Shown here: piece by piece, positions 27,799 through 36,990 of the stretch | How positions within the stretch are numbered: the first letter of the stretch is position 1 | How the letters are laid out: the number at the start of each line of letters is the position of its first letter | Source of the DNA: Thiohalobacter thiocyanaticus | GTDB lineage: Bacteria > Pseudomonadota > Gammaproteobacteria > Thiohalobacterales > Thiohalobacteraceae | Direction: 5' to 3' | DNA length: 64,000 nt | NCBI RefSeq assembly: GCF_002356355.1 | Contig: NZ_AP018052.1 | Span: 3,169,442-3,233,441, forward strand | Notes under the pieces: generated by a model | The model's input: the letters and a program-made list of their open reading frames with translations, nothing else | What the model was told of the DNA's origin: nothing | The model's database searches: none | Program-made: the position numbers and the translations under genes

Positions 27799-28473
27799 AT
27801 GACGATCCGGGACTGGCCGGCGCAGGAGCGGCCGCGCGAAAAACTGCTGTCCCAGGGGGCGGCGGCCCTGTCGGATGCCGAACTGCTGGCCATCTTTCTG
27901 CGCACCGGAATACCCGGCAAGGACGCCGTGGCCCTGGCCCGGGAACTGCTCCGCAGCCATGACGGCCTGCGCGGCCTGCTCAGCCTGGGACCGCGCGAGC
28001 TGGAAACCGCCCCGGGGCTGGGGCCGGCCAAGTACGTCCAGCTGCAGGCCGCCCTGGAAATGGCGCGGCGCCACTACCTGGACCGGCTCAAGCGCGGCAG
28101 CGTGCTGAGCAACCCCGACGACACCCGCCGCTACCTGCACGCCCGCCTCAGCCATTATCCCCATGAGGTCTTCGCCTGCCTGTTCCTGGACAACCGCCAT
28201 GCCGTGATCGAATGCGAGGAACTGTTCCGCGGCACCCTGAACAGCGCCGCCGTCCATCCCCGCGAAGTGGTCAAGGCCGCGCTCGGCCACAACGCCGCCG
28301 CCGTGATCCTGGCCCACAACCATCCCTCCGGGGTGGCCGAGCCCAGTCATGCCGATCAGCAGCTGACCCGGCGCCTGAAGGAGGCGCTGGCCCTGGTCGA
28401 GATCCGGGTGCTGGACCACCTGGTGATCGGGACCGGCGAGACGGTTTCCCTGGCCGAGCGGGGACTCATATGA
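27799..28473 (+). CDS. radC: DNA repair protein RadC family (JAMM domain)
   Basis: 224 residues from the ATG at 27799, which follows CGGAGG. The N-terminal helix-hairpin-helix region ([20 protein letters not shown]) is followed by the JAMM metalloprotease-like core with HNHPSG, a downstream Asp, and [18 protein letters not shown]. The historical link to DNA repair is doubtful and the enzymatic activity is unknown. Location next to coaBC, divergently transcribed, and before rpmB-rpmG is conserved among gammaproteobacteria. Confidence 0.94.
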   Translation: MTIRDWPAQERPREKLLSQGAAALSDAELLAIFLRTGIPGKDAVALARELLRSHDGLRGLLSLGPRELETAPGLGPAKYVQLQAALEMARRHYLDRLKRGSVLSNPDDTRRYLHARLSHYPHEVFACLFLDNRHAVIECEELFRGTLNSAAVHPREVVKAALGHNAAAVILAHNHPSGVAEPSHADQQLTRRLKEALALVEIRVLDHLVIGTGETVSLAERGLI

Positions 28474-28524
28474 ATCAATGAGTTGCCGCCGCATGCCGGC
28501 GCCGGCGACCGGCATCGGGGATGC

Positions 28525-28553
28525 TTGCCCCGTCGCCCGGGTTCTGACATAAT
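28525..28553 (+). promoter_or_regulatory. Candidate sigma-70 promoter for rpmB-rpmG
   Basis: -35 TTGCCC (28525-28530) and -10 CATAAT (28548-28553) are separated by 17 bases, with a TG one base before the -10 hexamer. The predicted start is near 28560, giving a leader of about 50 bases with a small hairpin (TCGGC, then GCCGA) at about 28567-28582. Confidence 0.55.
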
Positions 28554-28610
28554 GCGCGGCTCTTCTCGGCGTGTGAGCCGAATGGAACGATTTTCTGAAG
28601 GGTTCTAGCC

Positions 28611-28847
28611 ATGTCCAGAGTATGCCAGGTCACGGGGAAGCGTCCGGTCACGGGCAACAACGTCTCCCACGCGAACAACAAGACCAAGCGGCGCTTTCTG
28701 CCGAATCTGCACACCCACCGCTTCTGGGTGGAGAGCGAGCAGCGCTGGGTGAAACTGCGTGTCTCCGGCAAGGGCATGCGCATCATCGACAAGAAGGGCA
28801 TCGAGACCGTCCTGTCCGAAATCCGCGCCCGCGGCGAACAGGTCTGA
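28611..28847 (+). CDS. rpmB: 50S ribosomal protein L28
   Basis: 78 residues, full length. It opens [20 protein letters not shown] and continues [13 protein letters not shown], diagnostic of L28. Only one cysteine is present, so it is the zinc-free form. It is a structural component of the large subunit near the E site. It is followed after 10 bases by rpmG, the normal two-gene operon, and preceded by a recognisable sigma-70 promoter. Confidence 0.98.
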   Translation: MSRVCQVTGKRPVTGNNVSHANNKTKRRFLPNLHTHRFWVESEQRWVKLRVSGKGMRIIDKKGIETVLSEIRARGEQV

Positions 28848-28857
28848 GGAGGCAAGC

Positions 28858-29025
28858 ATGGCCAAGGCAATCCGCGAAAAGATCAAGCTGGTCTCCAGCG
28901 CCGGCACCGGTCACTTCTATACCACCACCAAGAACAAGCGCAACACGCCGAACAAGCTCGAGTTCAAGAAGTACGATCCGGTGGTGCGCCAGCACGTGAC
29001 CTACAAGGAAGCCAAGATCAAGTAA
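28858..29025 (+). CDS. rpmG: 50S ribosomal protein L33
   Basis: 55 residues from the ATG at 28858, preceded by GAGGAGG. The sequence [20 protein letters not shown] and the tail [17 protein letters not shown] are typical L33. It has no cysteines and so is the zinc-independent form. It is cotranscribed with rpmB and ends just before a strong bidirectional terminator. Confidence 0.98.
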   Translation: MAKAIREKIKLVSSAGTGHFYTTTKNKRNTPNKLEFKKYDPVVRQHVTYKEAKIK

Positions 29026-29042
29026 GGCTTCCGATCACCGGA

Positions 29043-29081
29043 CCCAATAAAAAACCCGGCCATGCCGGGTTTTTTATTGGG
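29043..29081. terminator. Bidirectional rho-independent terminator
   Basis: A perfect palindrome whose core is AACCCGGC, CAT, GCCGGGTT, flanked by A-run and T-run on the two sides, so it works for rpmG on the plus strand and for the desaturase on the minus strand. Confidence 0.93.
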
Positions 29082-29130
29082 TTGGTCACGCCTGCCTGTG
29101 CCGCCGGAGTCCGCCGGCTCAGGTCATCGG

Positions 29131-30333
29131 TCAGGCCGGCTGCGGCAGACTGTAGCAGCGCAGGCGCCGGGCGAACTGCTGCAGGGCCTGGATGCCGGTG
29201 GCCTCGGCCTGGGCGCACCAGTCCTGCAGCGCAACCAGCATCTGCTCATGACTGGTCGGACGCTGGGCCCACAGCGCGGTCAGCCGGCGCTTGAACTCGT
29301 ACACCACCTGCAGCCGCTGGCGCTCGTTGAGCGCCCGTTGCAGCAGGCTCTCGCTGCGCGCATCCAGCAGGGTCTCGTTGCGCACCAGCACCTTGCGCGC
29401 GCGCCGCAGCAGGCGGCGGCAGGAGCGGTCGGCGCTGCGCCACTCCTCGCGCAGCACCGGCAGCATGACCTGGCGGGCATAGTCCGACATGACGTGCAGG
29501 CGGTTGCGCACCACGGCGCGCACGGTGTCGACGTCCAGCGCCTGCTTGGCCGGATCCAGGCGGGGCATGGGGGCGGTCTTGTTGACCGCGGCCAGGCCCA
29601 GGATCTCCAGCAGTCGGATATAGAACCAGCCGATGTCGAATTCCCAACGCCGCGAGGACAGCTTGGCCGAGCCGGGGAAGGCGTGATGGTTGTTGTGCAG
29701 TTCCTCGCCGCCGATGATCAGGCCCAGCGGCACGATATTGGTCGACAGATCGGCACTCTCGAAGTTGCGATAACCCCACCAGTGGCCGAGGCCGTTGATC
29801 ACGCCCGCCGCCCAGATGGGGATCCACAGCATCTGTACCGCCCACACGGTCAGACCGATGACACCGAACAGCGCCAGGTCGATCAGCAGCATCAGGCTGA
29901 CGCCGAGCATGGGAAAACGCCGGTACAGGTGCCGCTCCAGGGCGTCATCGGGCGTACCCTGGCTGAACCGGGCCAGGGTCTCGGGATTTTCGGCCTCGGC
30001 CCGGTACAGTTCGGCGCCCCGCCACAGGACCGTGCCGATGCCGCGCGTGTTCGGGCTGTGAGGATCGTCCTCGGTCTCGCACCTGGCGTGGTGCTTGCGG
30101 TGGATGGCAACCCACTCGGCGGTGACCATGCCGGTGGTCAGCCACAACCAGAAGCGGAAAAAGTGGCTCACCGCCGGATGCAGGTCCAGGGCCCGATGGG
30201 CCTGATGGCGATGCAGGAAGACAGTGACGCTGACAATGGTAATATGGGTCAGGCCGAGGACGGCCAGCACGAGGCCCCACCAGGGCAGATCAGCAAGCCC
30301 CTGAGCAAGCAGGGAGAGCATAGGGTCAAACAT
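29131..30333 (-). CDS. Membrane fatty acid (acyl-CoA type) desaturase
   Basis: 400 residues with several membrane helices. The three His boxes that bind the di-iron centre are present: HRHQAHR near residue 40, HRKHH near residue 78, and HNNHHAF around residue 215. It should introduce a cis double bond (probably delta-9) into acyl chains of membrane lipids. The C-terminal about 120 residues are a charged helical extension rich in Arg, Ala and Glu, typical of the DesA-like proteobacterial group. It is a single-gene unit, convergent with rpmG and divergent from the EAL-HDOD gene. Confidence 0.9.
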   Translation of the reverse strand: MFDPMLSLLAQGLADLPWWGLVLAVLGLTHITIVSVTVFLHRHQAHRALDLHPAVSHFFRFWLWLTTGMVTAEWVAIHRKHHARCETEDDPHSPNTRGIGTVLWRGAELYRAEAENPETLARFSQGTPDDALERHLYRRFPMLGVSLMLLIDLALFGVIGLTVWAVQMLWIPIWAAGVINGLGHWWGYRNFESADLSTNIVPLGLIIGGEELHNNHHAFPGSAKLSSRRWEFDIGWFYIRLLEILGLAAVNKTAPMPRLDPAKQALDVDTVRAVVRNRLHVMSDYARQVMLPVLREEWRSADRSCRRLLRRARKVLVRNETLLDARSESLLQRALNERQRLQVVYEFKRRLTALWAQRPTSHEQMLVALQDWCAQAEATGIQALQQFARRLRCYSLPQPA

Positions 30334-30499
30334 GAAGTAATGGCTCTTTCGGACGTTACAGAAGGGTAAACCCTACTCTAGCACGGCTGTCAGGGCTTTG
30401 CCGAAACAAATTCACCCGCCGGCAGTCCCCAAATCCCGGCAACCGTGGGCGGACCGATCCCGAGAGAGGCACCCGGCGTGCCGCCCCAGGACAGCGTAC

Positions 30500-31714
30500 A
30501 TGCAGGACATCTACATCGGCCGCCAGCCGATCTACGACCGCAACCTCAATGTCTATGCCTATGAGCTGCTGTTTCGCAGCGGGCTGGAAAATGCGGCCAT
30601 GTTCTCCGACGGCGACCGGGCGACCTCTCATGTCATCAACAATGCCTTCCTGGAGTTCGGCCTGGAAAAACTGGTCGGCCGCCACCGCGCCTTCATCAAC
30701 CTGACCCGCGCCTTCCTCACCGGGGAATGGCAGCTGCCCTTCCCCAAGGACCGCATCGTGCTGGAAGTGCTGGAAGACATCGAACCCGATGCGGCCGTGA
30801 TCGGCGCCGTGCGCGAACTGCGCCGCTCGGGCCACACCCTGGCCCTGGACGATTTCCTCTACCACGACAAGCTGCGTCCCCTGATCGAACATGCCGACAT
30901 TATCAAGATCGACCTGATGGCCGTCCCGGACGGGGAACTGGTGGCCCACCTCGACCAGTTGCGCGGCTATCCCGTGCACCTGCTGGCCGAAAAGATCGAG
31001 ACGCTGGAGCAGTTCGAGCAATGCCGTGAGCTGGGCTTCGACTATTTCCAGGGCTACTTCCTCTCGCGCCCCCAGGTGATCTCCGGCCAGGCCGTGCCCG
31101 CCAGCGGCCTGGCCACGGTCCGGCTGCTGGCCCAGCTGCAGGACCCGGATGTGACGCCCGAGGAACTGGAGGCGCTGATCAGCCAGGACCTGGGCCTGAG
31201 CTACAAGCTGCTGCGCTATATCAACTCCGCCTTCTTTGCCCTGCCCCGCAAAGTGGATTCCATCCGCCAGGCGGTGGTCTACCTGGGCAACCGGACCATC
31301 AAGACCTGGGCCACATTGCTGGTGTTCTGCGGCGTGGAAGACCGGCCCACCGACCTGATGACCATCGCCATGCTGCGGGCCCGGATGTGCCAGCTGCTGG
31401 CGGAAAAGACCGGCGACGCCGAACCGGAGATCTATTTCACCGCCGGCCTGTTCTCGGCCCTGGAGGCGCTGCTGGGAATGCCGCTGGACCAGATCCTCGA
31501 GGCCCTGCCGCTGTCGGACACTCTCAAGGCCGCCCTGCTGCATCATCAGGGCGCCATTGGCGAGGCTCTGAGCTGCGTACTGGCCTACGAGCGCACCCAG
31601 TGGGATAGCGCGCAGTTCCGTGACCTGACGCCGGCCGGGATCACCGAGGCCTATGTGGAGGCGGCCCGCTGGGCCGACGAGACCACCGAGCTGCTGCTGG
31701 GGACCACGAACTGA
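30500..31714 (+). CDS. EAL (degenerate) and HDOD domain signalling protein
   Basis: 404 residues from the ATG at 30500, where homology begins (MQDIYIGRQPIYDRN). The N-terminal half is an EAL-type domain in which the signature reads YELLFR instead of EALxR. LALDDF, KIDLMAV and AEKIET are retained. The C-terminal half is an HDOD domain (SQDLGLSYKLLRYINSAFF, VYLGNRTIKTWATLLV). Proteins of this YuxH type often lack phosphodiesterase activity and may bind c-di-GMP or proteins to control motility. Activity here is uncertain. It is a single-gene unit. Confidence 0.88.
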   Translation: MQDIYIGRQPIYDRNLNVYAYELLFRSGLENAAMFSDGDRATSHVINNAFLEFGLEKLVGRHRAFINLTRAFLTGEWQLPFPKDRIVLEVLEDIEPDAAVIGAVRELRRSGHTLALDDFLYHDKLRPLIEHADIIKIDLMAVPDGELVAHLDQLRGYPVHLLAEKIETLEQFEQCRELGFDYFQGYFLSRPQVISGQAVPASGLATVRLLAQLQDPDVTPEELEALISQDLGLSYKLLRYINSAFFALPRKVDSIRQAVVYLGNRTIKTWATLLVFCGVEDRPTDLMTIAMLRARMCQLLAEKTGDAEPEIYFTAGLFSALEALLGMPLDQILEALPLSDTLKAALLHHQGAIGEALSCVLAYERTQWDSAQFRDLTPAGITEAYVEAARWADETTELLLGTTN

Positions 31715-31748
31715 GGTGGCCGTAACACGCGGGGCGCAGGGCCGGTAC

Positions 31749-31833
31749 GTAGGATGGGTGAAGCGCAGCGCAACCCATCATTCCACCCGGGCCAGGCGAT
31801 GGGTTACGGCGCATGCGCCTCCACCCATCCTAC
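31749..31833. repeat. Inverted-repeat element GTAGGATGGGTG...CACCCATCCTAC
   Basis: Perfect 12-base terminal inverted repeats (31749-31760 and 31822-31833) and internal partners CAACCCATC and GATGGGTTA. This palindrome type is widespread in gammaproteobacteria. Its right end supplies the stop codon of the hydantoinase gene (TAG at 31830-31832 on the minus strand), and it lies between two convergent genes. Confidence 0.75.
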
Positions 31834-33800
31834 GCGCCGGCTGAAAAAGTCAGCAGCAGGTTGCCCCAGCGATCCACCTCGCAACGCCAGCCCGGCGCCA
31901 GCCAGGTGGTGGCCACGGTCTCGGTGATCAGGGCCGGCCCCGCCAGACACTGGCCGGCGCCGAGCGCGTCGCGGGCATGGACCGGCACCTCCGCCTCCAG
32001 CCCCGGCATCGCAACCCGGGCTTCGGGCGCGGCCTCATCCGGCGCACGTTCAGGCAGCACCAGATCCGGGGCCGGCCCCGCGACCTCCAGCCGCAGATTG
32101 ACCAGTGCGACCGGCCGCGCCAAACGGTGACCGTAGCGGGCCTCGTGCGCGGCATGAAAGGCCGCAGCGGTGGCGGCAATCCCCTCCCAGAGCAGGGTGA
32201 GCACGAAGGACTGGCCTTCGTAACACAGATCCAGCGAGGCGCGCCGCTGCAGCCGCCCGGCATCCAGACCCTCGGCCGCCAACTCCGCGCCCCCCTGGAT
32301 TGCCAGTTCATTGAGTGCCGCCTCGAGCTCGGCGGCTGCGCAATCCTCCAGCCGGGCCGGCCAGGCCCGCGACAGCTGCCGCGCCGGCGCCGCGCTCAGC
32401 ATGCCCAGCGCCGACAGCACCCCGGCCTGCACCGGCACCAGCGCCCGGCGCATGCCCAGCGCCTCGGCCAGGGCGCACACATGCAGGCCGCCGGCCCCGC
32501 CGAAGGAAGTCAGCACATAGTCGCGCGGGTCCAGGCCGCGCTGCACCGAGATCACCCGCAGCGCCCGGGCCATGTGCTCATTGGCGACCCGGACGATGCC
32601 GGCGGCCGCCGCTTCCGGCGTCAGGCCGAGCGGTTCGGCCACCCGCAGCACGGCCATGCGGGCAGCCTGCGCATCCAGCCGCATGCCACCGTCGAGGAAG
32701 GCCTCGGGCCGCAGCCGCCCCAGCACCAGGTTGGCGTCGGTGACTGTGGGTTCGGTCCCGCCGCGGCCGTAGCAGGCCGGCCCGGGGGCGGCCCCGGCCG
32801 ATTCCGGCCCCACCAGGAGCATCCCGCCGGCATCGACCCGGGCAATGGAGCCGCCGCCGGCACCGATGGTGTGCATGTCCACCATGGGCACGGCCACCGG
32901 GTAGCGGCCGATGCGGCCCTCGGTGGTCAGGCGCGGCTCGCCCTCGATCAGGGCCACGTCGGTGGAGGTCCCGCCCATGTCGAAACTGAGCAGGCGCTCG
33001 CAGCCGGCCAGCCGGCCGACGAAGCCGGCACCCCTCAGACCGCCGGCCGGCCCCGACAGCAGCAGGTGCACGCCGTGACGGGCGGCCTGGTCAGCATCCA
33101 CCAGGCCGCCGGCGCTCTGCATCACCGCCACCGGCGCCGGGGCCACACCGGCCTTCAGCCGCTGCAGGTAGCCCTCCACCAGCGGGCCGACATGGGCATT
33201 GAGAAAGGTGGCCATGCCGCGTTCGTATTCCCGGATCTCGGGCAGCACCTCGCTGGAACAACTCACGAACAGGTCAGCGGGCAGGGCGGCGGCAATGCGC
33301 CGCTCGTCCTCGCCGTCGAGGAAGGCGAACAGCAGGTTGATGGCCACGGCACGCGGCTGCAGGCGTTCGATCGCTGTCTTCAGTTCGGCCAGATCCGCAT
33401 CGGTCAGGGGCGTGATGACTTTGCCCCGGGCATCGCGCCGGCCGCCGGTCTCCAGGCAGTGTTCCGGCGGCAGCGGGGGTTCGACCGGTTCGGGCTGCAG
33501 GTTGTACAGCTCGGCCCGGGCCTGGCGGCCGATGGCCAGCACATCGCCCAGGCCGCGGTTGGTGATATAGACCGTCTTCACCCCCTTGGCTTCGAGCACT
33601 GCGTTGGTGGCGACGGTCGAACCGTGCACCAGACTCATGCCCGAGGCGCCGGCCAGACCCAGCTCATCCAGGCCCTGCAGGATGGCGCGCTCGGGCGCGT
33701 CCGGGGTGGACAGCACCTTGTGCACGCGCACCCGCCCGTCCTGCAGAACGACGAAATCGGTGAAGGTGCCGCCGGTGTCTATGCCTACCCGTATTGACAT
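31830..33800 (-). CDS. Hydantoinase/oxoprolinase family protein (HyuA-like), without HyuB
   Basis: 656 residues from the ATG at 33800 (MSIRVGIDTGGTFTDFVV). Longer upstream frames lack homology. The N-terminal actin-like ATPase signature GIDTGGTFTD, the hydantoinase A core (RLLSFDMGGTSTDVALI) and an FGGAGGLHVCALAEAL segment are visible. Family members open five-membered rings such as hydantoins or 5-oxoproline with ATP, usually together with a HyuB subunit. No hyuB is adjacent, so this may work alone or with a distant partner. Its stop codon lies inside a palindromic repeat. The gene is convergent with the EAL-HDOD gene. Confidence 0.87.
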   Translation of the reverse strand: MSIRVGIDTGGTFTDFVVLQDGRVRVHKVLSTPDAPERAILQGLDELGLAGASGMSLVHGSTVATNAVLEAKGVKTVYITNRGLGDVLAIGRQARAELYNLQPEPVEPPLPPEHCLETGGRRDARGKVITPLTDADLAELKTAIERLQPRAVAINLLFAFLDGEDERRIAAALPADLFVSCSSEVLPEIREYERGMATFLNAHVGPLVEGYLQRLKAGVAPAPVAVMQSAGGLVDADQAARHGVHLLLSGPAGGLRGAGFVGRLAGCERLLSFDMGGTSTDVALIEGEPRLTTEGRIGRYPVAVPMVDMHTIGAGGGSIARVDAGGMLLVGPESAGAAPGPACYGRGGTEPTVTDANLVLGRLRPEAFLDGGMRLDAQAARMAVLRVAEPLGLTPEAAAAGIVRVANEHMARALRVISVQRGLDPRDYVLTSFGGAGGLHVCALAEALGMRRALVPVQAGVLSALGMLSAAPARQLSRAWPARLEDCAAAELEAALNELAIQGGAELAAEGLDAGRLQRRASLDLCYEGQSFVLTLLWEGIAATAAAFHAAHEARYGHRLARPVALVNLRLEVAGPAPDLVLPERAPDEAAPEARVAMPGLEAEVPVHARDALGAGQCLAGPALITETVATTWLAPGWRCEVDRWGNLLLTFSAGA

Positions 33801-33912
33801 GAGTATGATTAACGCCTCGAATATCCGCCTGACACAGGGAGCGCCGCCCGGCCCCCACTGCGGATCTGCCCGCACCGGGCGGTCAGACAACAAGCCGGGG
33901 ATAGTAAAAGAA

Positions 33913-34854
33913 ATGGACCGCGAAATCCTCATCCAGGCCGAACACCTGCAGCGTGACTACGGCCCCATCCGCGCCGTGCACGATGTCAGCTTCGAACTGG
34001 CCAAGGGCGACGTGCTGGGCTTTCTCGGCCCCAACGGGGCCGGCAAGTCCACCACCATGCAGATGCTGACCGGCACCCTTGCGCCCAGTGCCGGCACCAT
34101 CCGGGTCCGGGGCGTGGATCTGCTGGACCATCCCAGGCGCGCCAAGCGCGAACTCGGCTATCTGCCGGAGCAGCCGCCGCTGTACCGGGAACTGACGGTC
34201 GACGAGTACCTGCGCTACTGCGCCCGCCTGCGCGGCGTGCCCGGACGCGAGGTCACCGCTGCGGTGGACCGGGCCCGCGCCCGCTGCGGACTGAACGAGG
34301 TGCGCCGGCGCCTGATCGCCAATCTGTCCAAGGGCTACCAGCAGCGCGTCGGCATCGCCCAGGCCATCCTGCACAACCCGGCGGCGGTGATCCTGGACGA
34401 GCCCACCGTGGGCCTGGACCCCATCCAGATCCGCGAAATCCGCGGCCTGATCCGCGAACTGGGCGAGGCGCACGGCATCATCCTCTCCACCCACATCCTG
34501 CCCGAGGTGCAGGGCACCTGTAACCGGGTGCAGATCATCCACCGCGGCCGGCTGGTGTTCGCCGACAGCATGCAGGGACTGGAATCGCATCTGCAGGCAC
34601 AGGCCTGCATCGTCGCCTTCCGCCAACCGCCCGCCATCGAGACGCTGCAGCAGCTCGCGGGCGTGGAGGAAGTGGCCGAACTGGGTCAGGGCCGCTTCCG
34701 GCTGCGCTACACCGGCGACAACCCGGCCGAGGCCCTGACCGAACGGGCCGTGAATGCCGGCTGGGGCCTGCAGGAACTGATCCCCGAACGCCGCACCCTG
34801 GAGCAGATCTTCGTCGAACTGACCAGCCGCGACGCCGCCGAGGAGGCCGCCTGA
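33913..34854 (+). CDS. ABC transporter ATP-binding protein (GldA-like)
   Basis: 313 residues from the ATG at 33913. Walker A is GPNGAGKST, the signature loop reads LSKGYQQRVGIAQA, and Walker B is AVILDEPTVGLDP. The C-terminal about 90 residues are the regulatory extension of ABC-2 ATPases. With the following permease, GldG-like protein and DUF4340 protein it forms a four-gene operon related to the gliding-type GldA/F/G system. In non-gliding bacteria such systems are uncharacterised and may export or assemble envelope material. The adjacent stop and start share one base with the permease gene. Confidence 0.92.
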   Translation: MDREILIQAEHLQRDYGPIRAVHDVSFELAKGDVLGFLGPNGAGKSTTMQMLTGTLAPSAGTIRVRGVDLLDHPRRAKRELGYLPEQPPLYRELTVDEYLRYCARLRGVPGREVTAAVDRARARCGLNEVRRRLIANLSKGYQQRVGIAQAILHNPAAVILDEPTVGLDPIQIREIRGLIRELGEAHGIILSTHILPEVQGTCNRVQIIHRGRLVFADSMQGLESHLQAQACIVAFRQPPAIETLQQLAGVEEVAELGQGRFRLRYTGDNPAEALTERAVNAGWGLQELIPERRTLEQIFVELTSRDAAEEAA

Positions 34855-35606
34855 TGATCCGCGTCATCGCGGCACGCGAACTCAAGACCCTGTTTCTCTC
34901 GCCCCTGGCCTGGTCGATCCTGGGCGTGGTGCAGCTGCTGCTGGCCTACCTGTTCCTGTCCCAGATCGATCTGTTCATGACCTACGCCCCGCAGCTGGCC
35001 GGCCGGCCCAATGCCCCCGGCGTGACCGACATCGTGATCACGCCGCTGCTGGGCAATACCGGCGTCATCCTGCTGCTGATCGCGCCGCTGATCACCATGC
35101 GGGCGCTCAGCGAGGAAAGCCGCAGCCGCACCCTCAACCTGCTCATGTCCTCGCCGGTATCCATGACCGAGATCGTGCTGGGCAAGTACCTCGGGCTGCT
35201 GGGTTTCTTTCTCATCCTGCTGGCCATGATCAGCCTGATGCCGCTGTCGCTCATGGCCGGCACCGAACTCGATACCGGCAAGCTCGCCAGCGGTCTGCTC
35301 GGCCTGGCCCTGCTGCTGGCGGCCTTCACCGCCGCCGGGCTGTTCATGTCAAGCCTCACCGATCAGCCCACCGTGGCCGCGGTGAGCAGCTTCGGCCTGC
35401 TGCTGCTGCTGTGGATCATCGACTGGGCCGGTAATTCCGGCGCCGGGGTCAGCGAACTGTTCCGCTATCTGTCGCTGGTGCGCCATTATGAATCGCTGCT
35501 CAAGGGATTGTTCGATTCCAGCGACGTCGTCTACTACCTGTTATTCATTCTCACCTTCCTGGTGCTGACCGTGCAGCGCCTGGATGCCCGGCGGATGCCG
35601 CACTAG
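34854..35606 (+). CDS. ABC-2 type permease (GldF-like)
   Basis: 250 residues with six predicted membrane helices. The segment LITMRALSEESRSRTLNLLMSSPVSMTEIVLGKY, here split by eye into the cytoplasmic coupling region, is typical of ABC-2 permeases (LITMRALSEE and SPVSMTEIVLGK). It pairs with the upstream ATPase. The start overlaps the ATPase stop by one base, and the GldG-like gene follows after 10 bases preceded by TAGGAGC. Substrate is unknown. Confidence 0.9.
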   Translation: MIRVIAARELKTLFLSPLAWSILGVVQLLLAYLFLSQIDLFMTYAPQLAGRPNAPGVTDIVITPLLGNTGVILLLIAPLITMRALSEESRSRTLNLLMSSPVSMTEIVLGKYLGLLGFFLILLAMISLMPLSLMAGTELDTGKLASGLLGLALLLAAFTAAGLFMSSLTDQPTVAAVSSFGLLLLLWIIDWAGNSGAGVSELFRYLSLVRHYESLLKGLFDSSDVVYYLLFILTFLVLTVQRLDARRMPH

Positions 35607-35616
35607 GAGCCCCGGC

Positions 35617-36990
35617 ATGGATGTGACGCGCCAGACCAAACGCAACCTGCGCCTGCAGCGCTATCTGTTCACCCTGCTGCTGCTGGCCGCGGTCGGGCTG
35701 CTGGGCTGGCTCAGCACCCAATACCGCATCCAGACCGACTGGACCTACGGCGCGCGCAACAGCCTGTCGGCCGACAGCGAACGCCTGCTCGCGGAACTCG
35801 AGGGCCCGCTCACCATCACCGCCTTCGTCCGCGACCAGGGGCCGCTGCGTGACCAGGTACGCGAACTCGTCGGTCGCTATGAGCGGGTCAAACCGGACAT
35901 CCAGGTCGAGTTCGTCAACCCTGACCGCGCCCCGGAACGGGTGCGCGAACTGGGGGTGAGCATGGAGGGTGAGCTGCGCATCGCCTATCAGGGCCGCAGC
36001 GAACGGGTACAGGAACACACCGAGCAGGCCCTCAGCAATGCCATCCTGCGGGTGGCGCGTCAGGGCGAGCGCTGGATCGGCTTTCTCACCGGCCACGGCG
36101 AACGCGACCCGCACGGCCAGGCCAATCACGACCTGGGGCACTTCGGGGCCGAGCTTGAGCGCAAGGGGCTCAAGGTGCAGAGCCTCAACCTGGCCGAGAC
36201 GCGCGCGGTGCCGGACAACCTCAGCGTGCTGGTCATCGCCAGCCCGCAGCTGGATCTGCTGCCGGGCGAAGTCAGGCTGGTGCGCGAGTACCTGGAGGCC
36301 GGCGGCAACCTGCTGTGGCTGGCCGATCCCGGCGAGACCGGCGGCATGGCCAGCGTAGCCGAATACCTCGGCGTGGAGTTCCTGCCCGGCGTGATCGTCG
36401 ATGCCAGCACCCAGCTGTTCGGCATCGAGAGCCCCGACGTGGTGCTGGTCACCGCCTACACACCGCATCCCGTGACCCGCGAGCTGCGCGCCATGACCCT
36501 GTTCCCGCACGCTCAGGCACTGCAGCTCAACACCACCGGCGACTGGGACGTCGAGCCCCTGCTCTCCAGCATGGAAAACACCTGGACTGAACTCGGTACG
36601 CTGGAAGGCCGCATCGGCTTCGATGCGGGCAGCGACGAGCGCGCCGGCCCGCTGGACCTGGCGCACGCCTTCACCCGCAGCCTGGACGCCGGCAGCGAGG
36701 CCGGCGAGGGTCGCACAACGGGCCAGCGGGTCGCGGTCATCGGCGATGGCGATTTCCTGTCCAACAGCTTTCTCGGCAATGTCGCCAACCTGGACCTGGG
36801 CCTGAACCTGATCGACTGGCTCAGCCACGATGACAGCTTCATCGCCATCCGCCCGCGCGCGGCCCCGGATCAGAGCCTGGAACTGGGCCGCACCGCTCAG
36901 GCCGTGATCGGCTTCGGCTTCCTGTTCGTGCTGCCGGCACTGCTGGTGCTCGCCGGCCTCATCGTCTGGCTGCGCCGGCGCAAACGCTGA
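35617..36990 (+). CDS. GldG family ABC accessory protein
   Basis: 457 residues from the ATG at 35617. An N-terminal membrane helix (about 18-38) and a C-terminal helix (about 430-452, before RRRKR) flank a large extracytoplasmic region that begins NSLSADSERLLAELEGPLT, the usual GldG/ABC_transp_aux pattern. Such proteins work with GldA/GldF-type transporters as a periplasmic partner, possibly resembling the IFT52/GldG fold. The biochemical role is unknown. It is tightly coupled to the downstream DUF4340 gene (stop and ATG share a base). Confidence 0.87.
   Translation: MDVTRQTKRNLRLQRYLFTLLLLAAVGLLGWLSTQYRIQTDWTYGARNSLSADSERLLAELEGPLTITAFVRDQGPLRDQVRELVGRYERVKPDIQVEFVNPDRAPERVRELGVSMEGELRIAYQGRSERVQEHTEQALSNAILRVARQGERWIGFLTGHGERDPHGQANHDLGHFGAELERKGLKVQSLNLAETRAVPDNLSVLVIASPQLDLLPGEVRLVREYLEAGGNLLWLADPGETGGMASVAEYLGVEFLPGVIVDASTQLFGIESPDVVLVTAYTPHPVTRELRAMTLFPHAQALQLNTTGDWDVEPLLSSMENTWTELGTLEGRIGFDAGSDERAGPLDLAHAFTRSLDAGSEAGEGRTTGQRVAVIGDGDFLSNSFLGNVANLDLGLNLIDWLSHDDSFIAIRPRAAPDQSLELGRTAQAVIGFGFLFVLPALLVLAGLIVWLRRRKR

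Noticed and set aside
31977..33797. 606-residue plus-strand open frame antisense to the hydantoinase gene
   Set aside because: High-GC shadow frame. It is low-complexity, rich in Gln, Gly, His and Arg, with no family resemblance, while the minus strand encodes a clear HyuA.
33801..33932. Longer N-terminus of the hydantoinase (ATG at 33932)
   Set aside because: The 44 extra residues have no homology and overlap the promoter region of the divergent ABC operon. The family start MSIRVGIDTGG is at 33800.
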